Below, piece by piece: positions 28,100 to 38,562 of a stretch of DNA of 64,000 nt. Numbering within the stretch: the stretch's first letter is position 1; each line of letters starts with the position of its first letter. The notes under the pieces were generated by a model. That model was not told the origin of the DNA and ran no database searches. It was given only the letters and a program-made list of their open reading frames with translations. This DNA comes from Symploca sp. SIO3C6 (GTDB lineage Bacteria; Cyanobacteriota; Cyanobacteriia; Cyanobacteriales; Coleofasciculaceae), in assembly GCA_010692425.1 (NCBI GenBank), contig JAAHHJ010000033.1:1-64000 (forward strand), in the 5' to 3' direction. Made by a program: the position numbers and the translations under genes.

Positions 28100-28771
28100 A
28101 AATACATCTCCGTTACATAAGACTTACCCAAAGCTACCCGCATCTGGACTTTCCTATACCGGACAACTAATCCCAAGGTAACATCAGAGCTTACTTCCCA
28201 CTTCATCCTGAAGGCGAAGGCGCTACTCCAGTCCGTAGGGCTTACACGACGTAACTCGCCGCGTATAAGTTTAAGGTTTTTAATTTGAGTACTTCGCTAC
28301 CTATCCGTTGTTGCCAATTTCAAACTGACACCTAATCCTCAGTTACCTGTAAGGGCTCAGCTGTTTGACGGGTTTTGTTGAGGTTCTCAAGCCGTAAGTT
28401 TTCAAGCTTGGTTTTCGCTTTTTACTAAAGTACCACATCTGTACAAAAACTCAAGCAATGGGTAGCTTTGTCCAACCATTAAGTTACAGTTTCAAACCCT
28501 CGGAAGACAGGTAACAAATTGCCTTTTTTTCAGATTCTGTGTTATTTGCCTGATTTTACCATTTTTGCCAGAGGTCTATGAAAGACCAAGCAGACAGGAT
28601 AAAATTTATCTCACTAGCATTATTAATATTTGTTGCTTTGATTAATTATCGCTTGACAAGTTGCGCTTTTGTTACACAGATGCTAGATTAGTTTATAACG
28701 ACTAAGGCATAAGCAGTGAGGGCATTAGTCCTTCCGTCCCGTTTAATCGAAGTAATCTAAGGAGTTAACTC
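28100..28771. other. Divergent intergenic region, lyase to nblA
   Basis: A 672-base gap that must hold the promoters of the lyase gene (minus) and nblA (plus). A possible 37-codon frame is at 28578-28691. I searched by eye for an NtcA-type GTA-N8-TAC palindrome ahead of nblA and found none convincing. Confidence 0.5.
28578..28691 (+). CDS. Possible 37-residue membrane peptide
   Basis: The ATG at 28578 is preceded by AGAGG at 4-base spacing. The product begins MKDQADRIKF and continues as a hydrophobic helix (ISLALLIFVALI) and a short polar tail. It lies 80 bases upstream of nblA. No homologue is recognised; it may be fortuitous. Confidence 0.2.
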   Translation: MKDQADRIKFISLALLIFVALINYRLTSCAFVTQMLD

Positions 28772-28939
28772 ATGGAAATGCCAGGAAAGCTAAGCTTGGA
28801 GCAACAGTTTAAGCTCAAAGTTTACCAAGAGCAGGTGAAGAGTTTGAGTAGAGACCAGGCTCAGGAATATTTACTGGAGGTTTTACGGCAAATGATGGTG
28901 AAAGATAATTTAGTAAAGCAACTGCTAAAAGGTGCTTAA
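28772..28939 (+). CDS. nblA: Phycobilisome degradation protein NblA
   Basis: A 55-residue protein, the normal NblA length. It starts MEMPGKLSLEQQFKLKVYQE, with the family segment LSRDQAQEYLLEVLRQMMVK and an LLKGA end. NblA is a helical adaptor that binds phycobiliproteins and brings them to the Clp protease during nitrogen or sulfur starvation. AAGGAG at 28759-28764 gives a strong ribosome-binding site eight bases before the ATG. It lies 447 bases upstream of cpeB on the same strand, so the degradation factor sits beside the antenna genes. Confidence 0.93.
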   Translation: MEMPGKLSLEQQFKLKVYQEQVKSLSRDQAQEYLLEVLRQMMVKDNLVKQLLKGA

Positions 28940-29941
<1,002 letters not shown>

Positions 29942-29965
29942 TAGCTAATAGATATTAGCCATTGA

Positions 29966-30514
<549 letters not shown>

Positions 30515-30552
30515 TGAGATGGATTGACTCAATAGTCATTACTTAATTTTCT

Positions 30553-30619
30553 ACCAGGGGACTCTCAGTCTATTGCTTTGCCTGAATTCGGTTGAGCAAT
30601 TCACCAAGAGTCCCTTGGT
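30553..30619 (+). terminator. Strong hairpin after cpeA (attenuator or stabiliser)
   Basis: ACCAGGGGACTCT (30553-30565) pairs over 13 positions (one G-T) with AGAGTCCCTTGGT (30607-30619); the loop holds a second pairing ATTGCT/AGCAAT. No T-run follows, only CGTTCTT. It probably protects the abundant cpeBA mRNA from 3' decay and/or lowers read-through into cpeZ. Confidence 0.7.
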
Positions 30620-30707
30620 CGTTCTTGGAATGTATGGGTAATATTTAATAATAAATAATTCAGTAGTCAATAATTTTAATTAAATTAAACTAAACAGCAA
30701 CAAACCC

Positions 30708-31331
30708 ATGACCAGAGATTCTCTATTTGAACAACTTAAACACCCTAACCCCAATCTACGGGAACGGGCGATGCTGGAAATGGTCGAGAGTCGTGATGAA
30801 AATACTATTCCTCGTTTGATGGGTATTCTGGGAGAGGAAAATGTTACCTATCGGCGGGCAGCTGTAAAGGCACTGGGTTTCATTGGAACAGATAGTGTGC
30901 CACCACTAGTAGATTTATTGCTCAACAGCGACAATGTGACTATTCAGGCAAGTTGTGCTAAAGCTTTAGCGCAGGTTGCCTATAACCATCCAGAAGTTAC
31001 CTTCCCCAGCGAGGGTATTGAGGGCTTGAAAAAAGCACTCGATGATCCAAATCCCGTTGTTCATATTGCCTCAGTGATGGCTTTGGGTGAGATTGGTTCC
31101 CCTGTGCTAGAGATTTTGATAGAGGCGCTGAATACGACGGATAATGTAGCACTGGCGGTGGCAATTGTTAATGCACTTGGTTCCATTGCTGATAATCGGG
31201 CAACGGAAGTACTGACAAGATTTAGCAATGATGAATCTGCCGACTCCTATGTGCGTGAATCAGCAACAAGTGCATTATCTCGTTTGGAGCAGGTGATTAA
31301 GTTTCAGGAAGTTAATGCTCAGAGAGCTTAG
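30708..31331 (+). CDS. cpeZ: HEAT-repeat phycoerythrin chaperone/lyase factor CpeZ
   Basis: A 207-residue protein of PBS-lyase HEAT-like repeats (for example NLRERAMLEMVE, TYRRAAVKALGFIG, TIQASCAKALAQVA, VVHIASVMALGEIG, YVRESATSALSRL). Length and position behind cpeBA match CpeZ, which assists the lyase CpeY and stabilises CpeB in Fremyella-type cyanobacteria. No cpeY is in this window. It could be another small E/F-type lyase subunit, but synteny favours CpeZ. Confidence 0.8.
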   Translation: MTRDSLFEQLKHPNPNLRERAMLEMVESRDENTIPRLMGILGEENVTYRRAAVKALGFIGTDSVPPLVDLLLNSDNVTIQASCAKALAQVAYNHPEVTFPSEGIEGLKKALDDPNPVVHIASVMALGEIGSPVLEILIEALNTTDNVALAVAIVNALGSIADNRATEVLTRFSNDESADSYVRESATSALSRLEQVIKFQEVNAQRA

Positions 31332-31373
31332 CTCATTCATGGTTGATGGTTTATAGGTCATAGACCAATGAAC

Positions 31374-31408
31374 CATTAACCATCAACCATCAACCATCAA
31401 CCATCAAC
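31374..31408. repeat. Heptamer tandem repeat (CATCAAC)x4
   Basis: Four perfect CATCAAC units plus a leading CATTAAC, downstream of cpeZ. The preceding 40 bases contain an imperfect complement (GGTTGATGGTT), so a hairpin could form that ends the cpe transcript. Confidence 0.85.
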
Positions 31409-31586
31409 CATCTGGAACCCTAAGCAGGTGAATAGAGCAGTACGAGATCTAAATTTTCTCGTTAACTAGAATAGACACAGAAGGCAATGCTTTGACAATC
31501 TTTGTCCGACCCCTAAAGTATCTGGATTTAGCTTGGCAGGTATTGTAGATCAAAGTGTGGAATCTTGAAAAGACTGCTAAATCACC

Positions 31587-33059
31587 TTGTTATTTAACTC
31601 TTACGAATTCATTTTTTGCTTTTTGCCGATTACCCTGGTGGTCTTTTTTGGCTTAGCCAGGTTTCGCTTGGTAGCAGTCGCGACAGTCTGGCTACTGCTA
31701 ACATCAGTATTTTTCTATGGTTATTGGAAAATCACTTATCTGCCCCTACTGCTAATATCTGTTATCGGTAACTTCTATTTTGGAAAATATATTAACCTCG
31801 CCAAAACAGCAAGTAAGCAAGCTAAAGTCTTATTGTGGTTAGGGGTCTGCTTTAATCTGGGAATACTGGGTTACTATAAATACGCTGGTTTTTTCGTAAG
31901 TTCCCTCAACCAGCTATTGCAAACGACTTGGGACGTCCCCGAGATTCTCCTACCGCTAGCTATTTCATTCTACAGCTTTACCCAAATTGCCTACCTTGTG
32001 GATGCCTATCGTGGCGAGACTAAAGGCAACCAATATGATTTACTCTCTTATTCTTTATTCGTGATCTTTTTTCCCCAGCTAATTGCTGGACCAATTCTGC
32101 GTCATGATGAACTCATTCCCCAGTTTCAAAAGCTGCGTAATTTCGTCTTTTCACAGAAAAACATAGCTCTGGGTCTAACCCTATTTACTTTGGGATTATC
32201 CAAGAAAGTATTAATTGCCGATAACGTTTCGCCTTGGGTGGGAGCAGTATTTGATAATGCCGATAATGTCAGCTTTATAGAAGCTTGGGTAGGTGCCTTC
32301 AGTTATACCTTTCAGCTGTATTTTGATTTTTCTGGCTACTCAGATATGGCGATTGGCTTGGGGTGGATGTTTAATATTCGCTTGCCAATTAACTTTAACT
32401 CTCCCTACAAAGCAATTTCTATTGTTGACTTCTGGCGTCGGTGGCACATCACGCTTTCCAACTTTCTGCGGGATTACCTCTATATTCCCCTAGGTGGTAG
32501 CCGTCGGGGTGAATTTCGCCGCTATGTCAACCTTGTGACAACCATGCTGTTAGGAGGACTGTGGCACGGCGCTGGTTGGACTTATGTTGTGTGGGGCGGT
32601 TTACATGGAACCTTTCTAGCAATTAACCATGGATGGCGTAAGTCGGGACTCAAGTTACCTGCATTATTAGGATGGGTGATGACTTTTACTGCCGTTATGT
32701 TTAGTTGGGTAGTATTTCGAGCCTCTAGCTTTAATGATGCTACAGAACTTTTAAAAGCTATGATTGGGATGAAAGGCATCGTTTTGTTGAGCAATTGGCA
32801 AAGTTTGTTGCCAGGGCTAAAGGAGATAGGTGTGCAGTTTAAAGATGCCAAAGAACTTATTTATCTGCCGCCTAATTATAACCAAAGTATAATTCTACTG
32901 GCAGGATTATTACTAGCTGTAAGCTTACTACCGAATACCCAGGAAATTATGCAGAAGTTTAAACCAACTTGGTGGTGGGCTTTGTCAATTAGTGGTTTAG
33001 CTCTTGGCTGTTTACTGGCACTCAACCGTGTTTCTGAGTTTCTTTACTTCCAGTTCTAA
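31587..33059 (+). CDS. MBOAT-family O-acyltransferase (AlgI-like)
   Basis: A 490-residue polytopic membrane protein. The TTG at 31587 is chosen because MLFNSYEFIFCFLPI is the conserved family start and no ATG is near. Landmarks: SFYSFTQIAYLVDAYRG, FPQLIAGPILRH, FDFSGYSDMAIGLG, DFWRRWHITLSNFLRDYLYIPLGG and GGLWHGAGWTYVVWGGLHG with the catalytic His. These enzymes carry acyl groups across the membrane to modify polysaccharides (alginate type). It is 12 bases from the SGNH-like gene, a classic pair. Confidence 0.93.
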   Translation: MLFNSYEFIFCFLPITLVVFFGLARFRLVAVATVWLLLTSVFFYGYWKITYLPLLLISVIGNFYFGKYINLAKTASKQAKVLLWLGVCFNLGILGYYKYAGFFVSSLNQLLQTTWDVPEILLPLAISFYSFTQIAYLVDAYRGETKGNQYDLLSYSLFVIFFPQLIAGPILRHDELIPQFQKLRNFVFSQKNIALGLTLFTLGLSKKVLIADNVSPWVGAVFDNADNVSFIEAWVGAFSYTFQLYFDFSGYSDMAIGLGWMFNIRLPINFNSPYKAISIVDFWRRWHITLSNFLRDYLYIPLGGSRRGEFRRYVNLVTTMLLGGLWHGAGWTYVVWGGLHGTFLAINHGWRKSGLKLPALLGWVMTFTAVMFSWVVFRASSFNDATELLKAMIGMKGIVLLSNWQSLLPGLKEIGVQFKDAKELIYLPPNYNQSIILLAGLLLAVSLLPNTQEIMQKFKPTWWWALSISGLALGCLLALNRVSEFLYFQF

Positions 33060-33071
33060 TTAAAATTACAA

Positions 33072-34202
33072 ATGAAAAAACATCGTCGCTTCAATATGAC
33101 TTTTATGGCAGTCACTCTACCTAGTTTAGTGACTGTTGGCTTGTTTAATCTGGCTATTGATCCCTATGGCGTTATCGATAGTCCAGAAATCTCTGGTTTA
33201 AACGAACTCAGAACCCAAAAATTTCACAACGTTAGATTATTTAAGGCGATCGATGTTACCCGCGTAGAGCCTAAAACCCTACTATTAGGCTCATCAAGAA
33301 CTGATCTAGGTCTAGATCCCACACACCCGGCACTAACAAATAAACAACCGGCTTATAATTTAGGACTAGTAGGACCAAATATCTATGAAGTAAAGCGCTA
33401 TTTTGAGCATTCTTTGGCAAATCAGCCAGAATTAAAAACAGTAGTTCTTGGTATTGATTTATTCATGTTCAATGAATACAAAATCAATGAAGTAGATTTT
33501 AGCGAAGACAGATTAGAAAAAGAAAATTTAACAGCACAAGAATTGCTAAATGTTACCCTTTCTACAAGCGCAATTCAATCTAGTGCTAAAACAATTAAAT
33601 CTAGTATTGATTCTGATGCTTACTATCTTTACCGCCCCGATGGCATGCGTTATGTTTATGGTAATGAACCCAATGAACCAATACCCAAAAAATTTAAGGG
33701 TTCGATTGGTGGCTTGAGAAAAGGTGAAGGATACTATAAAAAGTACCAGCTATCAGAAGAATTTTTGGTGAACTTGCAAGAGATTGTTGATATCTGTAAG
33801 CAACAAAACATAGAACTAAAAGTTTTTATTTCACCCTCCCACGCCAGTCAATGGGAAAATTTGCGTGCAGCTGAACTCTGGTCGGTTTTTGAAGAATGGA
33901 AGCGCCAACTAGTTAAAATTACACCAGTGTGGGATTTTTCCGGCTATAACACTATTACAACCGAAGCGATTAGCAAAGATATGGAAAATTACTGGGATAG
34001 TTCCCACTATCGTAAGGAGGTTGGCGATTTAGTACTTAATCGTATTTTCGATTATCAAAAAGACAAAGTTCCTACTGATTTTGGAGTTCTACTCACACAG
34101 GAAAATATTGAATCTAATTTAGCTAAAATTAATACCCAACGGGAAATATGGTCAAACAAGAATTCTGATGTAGTCGAGTTTGTGGAAAGTTTACAGCCTT
34201 AG
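33072..34202 (+). CDS. SGNH-like partner of the MBOAT acyltransferase
   Basis: A 376-residue protein with an N-terminal signal anchor (about 9-27). LLLGSSRTDLGLDP (about 75-88) fits SGNH block I, with Ser in GSSR, and DSSHYRKEVGDLVLNRIF (about 314-331) fits block V with the Asp-x-x-His pair. Such AlgJ/AlgX-like proteins finish acyl transfer to the polysaccharide on the periplasmic side. The start ATG is 12 bases after the MBOAT stop; they are cotranscribed. Confidence 0.78.
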   Translation: MKKHRRFNMTFMAVTLPSLVTVGLFNLAIDPYGVIDSPEISGLNELRTQKFHNVRLFKAIDVTRVEPKTLLLGSSRTDLGLDPTHPALTNKQPAYNLGLVGPNIYEVKRYFEHSLANQPELKTVVLGIDLFMFNEYKINEVDFSEDRLEKENLTAQELLNVTLSTSAIQSSAKTIKSSIDSDAYYLYRPDGMRYVYGNEPNEPIPKKFKGSIGGLRKGEGYYKKYQLSEEFLVNLQEIVDICKQQNIELKVFISPSHASQWENLRAAELWSVFEEWKRQLVKITPVWDFSGYNTITTEAISKDMENYWDSSHYRKEVGDLVLNRIFDYQKDKVPTDFGVLLTQENIESNLAKINTQREIWSNKNSDVVEFVESLQP

Positions 34203-34267
34203 TTTAATAGTTTCAATAAAATAGCATTCTTGTCTGGATTTTGAGGGTCAAATGACATAGTGATTTA

Positions 34268-35839
34268 ATGAAAGACCAATTTACTATTAACTTAGCACTC
34301 CCCCCACTTTGGTTACGAAGGTTAATCATTATTCTCTTAGTACTAGGAGTGTTTTTTCGACTTGTGAATCTTGATCGCAAAGTTTACTGGACTGACGAAA
34401 CTTACACTTCACTAAGATTAGTTGGTTACCAAATCAGACAAGTAAGTCAGAATATATTTAATGGTCAAATAATTGGTGTTGATGATTTACAAAACTATCA
34501 ACGTCTAGATTCTGAAAAAGGCTTGAGAGACACTATAAGAGTTTTAGCAGTAGAAGATTCTCAACATCCACCTCTTTATTACATACTGACCAGATACTGG
34601 GTTCAGTGGTGGGGCGATTCAATTATGGTAACGAGAAGTCTATCAGCCTTGTTAAGTTTGTTGGCATTTCCTTCTATTTATTGGCTCTGCCTAGAATTAT
34701 TTGGAACACCTCTAGTAGGATGGATCTCGGTTGCCATCATTGCGGTTTCACCTTTGCATATTGTGTATGCACAGGAAGCACGAGAATACGGTTGGTGGAC
34801 TGTGACTATTTTACTTTCAAGTGCATCCTTTCTATCGGCAATTCGATTGGGAACTAAGCTGAGTTGGAGCCTCTATACCCTAACTCTCACTATAGGATTA
34901 TACACTTTTCCGTTTACTGCTTTAGTTGCTATTGGACATGGTCTTTACTTGCTAGTCAATGAGGGCTTTAGACTAACTCGAACTTTAAAGGCTTATGTAC
35001 TTGCTTCTCTGGCAGGATTAGTCGCTTTCGCTCCCTGGCTTTGGGTAAGTATTATCGGACTCACTAACATCAGTAATTCAACTTCTTGGACTTCTGAATC
35101 AATATCAATAATATCTTTAGTTAAAATTTGGGTACTGAACCTGACCCGTGCTTTTCTGGATGTAGATTTTGATATTGCTAATCCTCTTACTTATTTAATC
35201 TTACTAATAGTAATTTTGGTTGGGCATTCCATTTACTGTCTTACTCGCACTAGCCCCCAAAGGGTTTGGTTATTCCTCTTGTTATTAATGGGGTTAACAG
35301 CAGGTGCTTTAGTATTACCTGACTTAATTTTGGGAGGGAGACGATCTACTCCTCCTAGGTTACTAATGCCTACTTATTTAGGTCTTCAGATTGCTGTTAG
35401 TTATCTTTTTGCTACTAAAATTAGTACTCACTCACTTAGTAATAAAGGACAAAAAACTTGGTCTGTAATTATGGTCATACTGCTATCCCTCGGCATTGTA
35501 TCAGATCTTACTTATTCACAAGCAAAAACTTGGTGGAATAAATACAAGAGTAATGACAACTTAGAAATTACTGAAATTATCAATAATACTAACAACCCCT
35601 TGATTATTAGTGATAATCCTAGTATCGGAGATGCTCTATCTCTCAGTTATTATCTTGATGCTAAAGTTAAATTAAAATTCATGAAGATACCACAATTACC
35701 AATAAATATTAGTGGTTATACTGATGTCTTTGTCTTTAATCCTTCTAAAGAGTTAGTAAAAATCATTCAAGAGAAGTACAAAACTGTACCTATTTACAAC
35801 AATCAACTTAAACTATTAAAACTAGCAGATAAAACTTGA
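34268..35839 (+). CDS. GT39-type membrane glycosyltransferase
   Basis: A 523-residue protein with about 11 membrane segments. VYWTDETYTSLR (about 38-49) in the first periplasmic loop holds the Asp-Glu pair typical of GT39/ArnT-like GT-C enzymes; HPPLYYILTRYWVQWWGDS and YAQEAREYGWW are further family motifs. It uses polyprenyl-phosphate sugars. It is the third gene of the plus-strand run starting with the MBOAT gene and ends before a convergent hairpin. Confidence 0.85.
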   Translation: MKDQFTINLALPPLWLRRLIIILLVLGVFFRLVNLDRKVYWTDETYTSLRLVGYQIRQVSQNIFNGQIIGVDDLQNYQRLDSEKGLRDTIRVLAVEDSQHPPLYYILTRYWVQWWGDSIMVTRSLSALLSLLAFPSIYWLCLELFGTPLVGWISVAIIAVSPLHIVYAQEAREYGWWTVTILLSSASFLSAIRLGTKLSWSLYTLTLTIGLYTFPFTALVAIGHGLYLLVNEGFRLTRTLKAYVLASLAGLVAFAPWLWVSIIGLTNISNSTSWTSESISIISLVKIWVLNLTRAFLDVDFDIANPLTYLILLIVILVGHSIYCLTRTSPQRVWLFLLLLMGLTAGALVLPDLILGGRRSTPPRLLMPTYLGLQIAVSYLFATKISTHSLSNKGQKTWSVIMVILLSLGIVSDLTYSQAKTWWNKYKSNDNLEITEIINNTNNPLIISDNPSIGDALSLSYYLDAKVKLKFMKIPQLPINISGYTDVFVFNPSKELVKIIQEKYKTVPIYNNQLKLLKLADKT

Positions 35840-35888
35840 AATAATAAGCATTCAGAGTCTATTTTACTGAAAAATTGCAACACAGTAA

Positions 35889-35915
35889 GTTGGGTTGGCT
35901 TATGCTTAACCCAAC
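35889..35915. terminator. Bidirectional terminator-like hairpin
   Basis: GTTGGGTT (35889-35896) pairs with AACCCAAC (35908-35915) with an 11-base loop, between convergent genes at 35839 and 35963. Confidence 0.6.
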
Positions 35916-35962
35916 CTCAGACTTTTCCAGAACACCCCTTTAAAAAATTGGTATTAAATCAT

Positions 35963-37177
35963 TTATTTTTTCAGATCAGTGACTCGCCAACTGAGCTTCA
36001 AATTGATCCAAAAGTTCCAGAGAGTGACAGCAGCGATCGCGCTCAGGTTTGCTACATATCGGTTAATGCCAAAGACATTAAAGAGTAAATTCAACAACAA
36101 GACATTTAGGATCAAACCACCAAGACAGATAATATTGAATTTCCATAGTCTTTTCAAGCGTTGACGCCTTCCTGGTTGCTGACGGGCAATATCACCAAAA
36201 GTCCAAAAATCATTCCACAAGAAATTATTAATAATCGCCAACTCTGAGGCAATGATTTTACTGCGAGTCAGTGGTAAACCCACAGTCATGGGGTCACTGA
36301 GCAGATAAAGAACAATCATATCGACGAAGACACCACTAAAACCAACCAGTCCAAACCGGAGCAATCGGCCAATTGGTCCAAGGGAAAAACGTAGGCGGAT
36401 GAGGTGTCGCAGATAATCCACATACTGTTTTGAAGTTACCTTACTCTCACCCTCTTGGCGCTCTTGAAACACATAGCCTACCTCTCCAATCCAAGGCACT
36501 GTTCCTCTAGCAAGTACCTCAATCAGAATTTTATAGCCTAAGGGGTTCAGTTTTTGGCCGACAAGACACTTGCGACGAACCATAAAGTAGCCACTCATCG
36601 GGTCTGAAACACGACCTACAATTCCTGGTAGTATGATTAACCCCAAAGTTTGGGCTCCACGAGATAAAAATCGCCTGACAACACTCCAGTCACTAACGCC
36701 GCCACCTTCAACGTGACGACTAGCTACCGCCATATCCCCCCCTCGTTTGATTTCACCCCAAAGTTTTAACAATAACTCTGGGGGATGCTGTAAATCAGCA
36801 TCAATAACTCCCAAAACTTCTCCCCTCGATGCTTGCCAGCCACGAATTACCGCGCTGGAAAGTCCCCGCTCATCTACCCGTCGCATCACCTGCAATTGAG
36901 GGTATTTTGACATTAACTCCTGAGCAATTTTCCAGGTTTCATCGGGACTATTGTCGTCTACAATAATCAGCTCGTAGGCTTGAGGGAGAGCTTCATCGAG
37001 CAAACTACTAAGTTGATCAACAATTGTTTGGACGCTTGCCGCTTCTTTATAAGTTGGAATGATCAAGGAAAACTTAATTGGAGCTTCCTCAATAGAATTA
37101 GAGGGTGTTGGCAATTCAGGAATCTGCAAAGTACCAGAGGGAACTGGTAAAAGAGAATTGGATCGACTCAAGTTCAT
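35963..37177 (-). CDS. GT2 (Dpm1-like) fused to GtrA domain
   Basis: A 404-residue protein. The N-terminal GT2 domain (about 30-260) has FSLIIPTYKEAASV, IIVDDNSPDETW and GVIDADLQHPPE (DxD-like), as in dolichyl/polyprenyl-phosphate mannose or glucose synthases. The C-terminal GtrA membrane domain (about 272-395, LLRFGLVGFSGVFVDMIVLYLL) has four hydrophobic segments and probably helps flip the lipid-linked sugar. It likely supplies the sugar-phospholipid donor for the GT39 enzyme on the opposite strand. Confidence 0.92.
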   Translation of the reverse strand: MNLSRSNSLLPVPSGTLQIPELPTPSNSIEEAPIKFSLIIPTYKEAASVQTIVDQLSSLLDEALPQAYELIIVDDNSPDETWKIAQELMSKYPQLQVMRRVDERGLSSAVIRGWQASRGEVLGVIDADLQHPPELLLKLWGEIKRGGDMAVASRHVEGGGVSDWSVVRRFLSRGAQTLGLIILPGIVGRVSDPMSGYFMVRRKCLVGQKLNPLGYKILIEVLARGTVPWIGEVGYVFQERQEGESKVTSKQYVDYLRHLIRLRFSLGPIGRLLRFGLVGFSGVFVDMIVLYLLSDPMTVGLPLTRSKIIASELAIINNFLWNDFWTFGDIARQQPGRRQRLKRLWKFNIICLGGLILNVLLLNLLFNVFGINRYVANLSAIAAVTLWNFWINLKLSWRVTDLKK

Positions 37178-37752
37178 TAGTTACTTTATGTATTGTTGTT
37201 AGTAAGCTGTCACACATTTAAGTTGCACCTTGGAAAATAGAAGGCAGTCCCGATGAAAAAATTTCACCACTAATGGATGTAAGTAGATTCTTTCGATTTT
37301 CCCTATTCCCTGTTAAGATTTCCCTACTTAGAAGTCAGAGGGCAAAGGGAATTGAGAGTCCTTATAAATCGCAAAAGTATGCAATTTAGAGGTATCTTAG
37401 CTCAGTATAACGGAGTTAGTTGATAGTTAGTTTGAATTAGTTTCAATAATTTTTTGAATAATATGCAATTCTAAAATAAAAAATGCGTTTATTCCATACT
37501 TAGTATGCTCAATTGCAGCTAACTCATGCCTGATGCCCCACCCCTCATATATCTCATATATATGTACCACTTCACCCCTCAAACTCTCTTAATATTAAGG
37601 ATGTAGCGATTAGGTCTAAAAAATCTGTACCCATGTAGGTTCTGGCTTGATGTTTGCAATCGTGGTACTATCTAAAAAATAGTGATTAGACTTAAGTCCA
37701 CTGCGCTTTGCGCAATCGCTTCAAGTCATTTTTAGCAAGTCCTGCAAGAAGC

Positions 37753-38157
37753 CCCACGTCTGTACCCGGAGGGTCAGCGTGGGACGGTGCGTTTAAACGC
37801 ACCGAAATGAATTCGGTGCGACAGCCCCTCATGAATTGCCTGTGTGAGTGGCACAGCCACATGATCTACCTCTGGTCTGGTATAATTATCCCAAGTACCT
37901 TTGCCCTAAAATGCTGGCTACACGTAGTACCTAGACAACTGAAGATCTGGGGTTTTACAGGGAAATTGCCTCCTGTAAGTAAAATCTTCTCCGAACGTAG
38001 GCGAGTAGTACTAATACTATTCAAGTGGGGCTGGGCATGTTCGCCACTATAAAACGCCCCCTGTGGGAAAGAGGGAGTACCACGAAGGAAGTTCACTGAA
38101 TCCTTGCGGAGTCAGAAGCCCACACCTTAATCTATGATTCGCTGTGGGAGATGTCAC
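37753..38157 (+). mobile_element. TnpB-less IS200/IS605-like element
   Basis: The left hairpin (37753-37783; CCCACG pairs with CGTGGG, with inner CTG/CAG and ACCC/GGGT) has the same layout as the left hairpin of the intact TnpB element (54984-55013). The right hairpin (38119-38148; CCCACA pairs with TGTGGG) is followed by AGATGTCAC, matching the AGGATGTCAC end at 56382-56391. The roughly 330 bases between do not encode a recognisable protein but read like the omega-RNA region found before TnpB right ends (GTGGGAAAGAGGGAGTACC, GGAGTCAGAAGCCC). Also inside: a perfect 20-base palindrome at 37785-37804. Confidence 0.55.
37785..37804. repeat. Perfect 20-bp palindrome
   Basis: CGGTGCGTTTAAACGCACCG, followed nine bases later by another CGGTGCG, so alternative hairpins are possible. 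It lies just inside the left hairpin of the IS-like element. Confidence 0.9.
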
Positions 38158-38395
38158 GAGCTGCTTTCAACTTTACCCAGTAGCGGCAGCTTAAAAATGG
38201 TTAAAAGCTTTTCTAGGTAGGAGCGTTGTCAATAACTCTGGGGGGAACTTCACTCATGCTGAAAGCTAGTAGTTGAGGAGGTAACAAGCACCCTCAACCT
38301 ATGAAGGGAAGAGCTTTACAGCCATCGGAGTCCCCACTCAAATAGTGAAATTTTCCGGGCTTATTGAGAATGAACAGCCAACCCCCTAGGTAAGT

Positions 38396-38414
38396 GATAA
38401 TGATAATCATTCTT
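38396..38414. promoter_or_regulatory. Fur-box-like site without an obvious gene
   Basis: GATAATGATAATCATTCTT matches the classical Fur box GATAATGATAATCATTATC at 16 of 19 positions. The only gene start downstream in either direction is the GT2-GtrA gene, 1.2 kb away behind the IS-like element. Confidence 0.6.
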
Positions 38415-38562
38415 TGGGTGTGACTGAGTTGACTCTTTCTTGATTTATTTTGAGTAGACCCCAATAGCTGAAAAGTAGCTCTGAAAGGGGGTTGAGGAAG
38501 CTTGTTGCCCCCTCACCCCCTACACTCTATTGGTTTCCCTAGCTGTGCGCTGCTGGTTCCTA

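Larger units (their letters stand above)
37178..38562. other. Long gene-poor region with IS relics
   Basis: A 1385-base stretch without a credible gene. 37178-37690 is AT-rich with a partial copy of repeat A (37245-37264). 37753-38157 is a tnpB-less IS-like element. 38160-38390 has no open frame and several short inverted words, perhaps more omega-RNA-like sequence. A Fur-box-like site is at 38396-38414. The rest is unremarkable. Confidence 0.7.

Noticed and set aside
28520-28771. NtcA binding site before nblA
   Set aside because: No GTA-N8-TAC palindrome found at a usable distance; only partial GTAAC words.
37708-38096. Open frames on both strands within the TnpB-less element
   Set aside because: No recognisable domains, no ribosome-binding sites, and the sequence is better explained as structured RNA between IS ends.
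37814-38160. Possible group II intron (starts GTGCGAC)
   Set aside because: No domain V, no intron-encoded reverse transcriptase and no exon context; the end hairpin and ATGTCAC fit an IS605-like end better.
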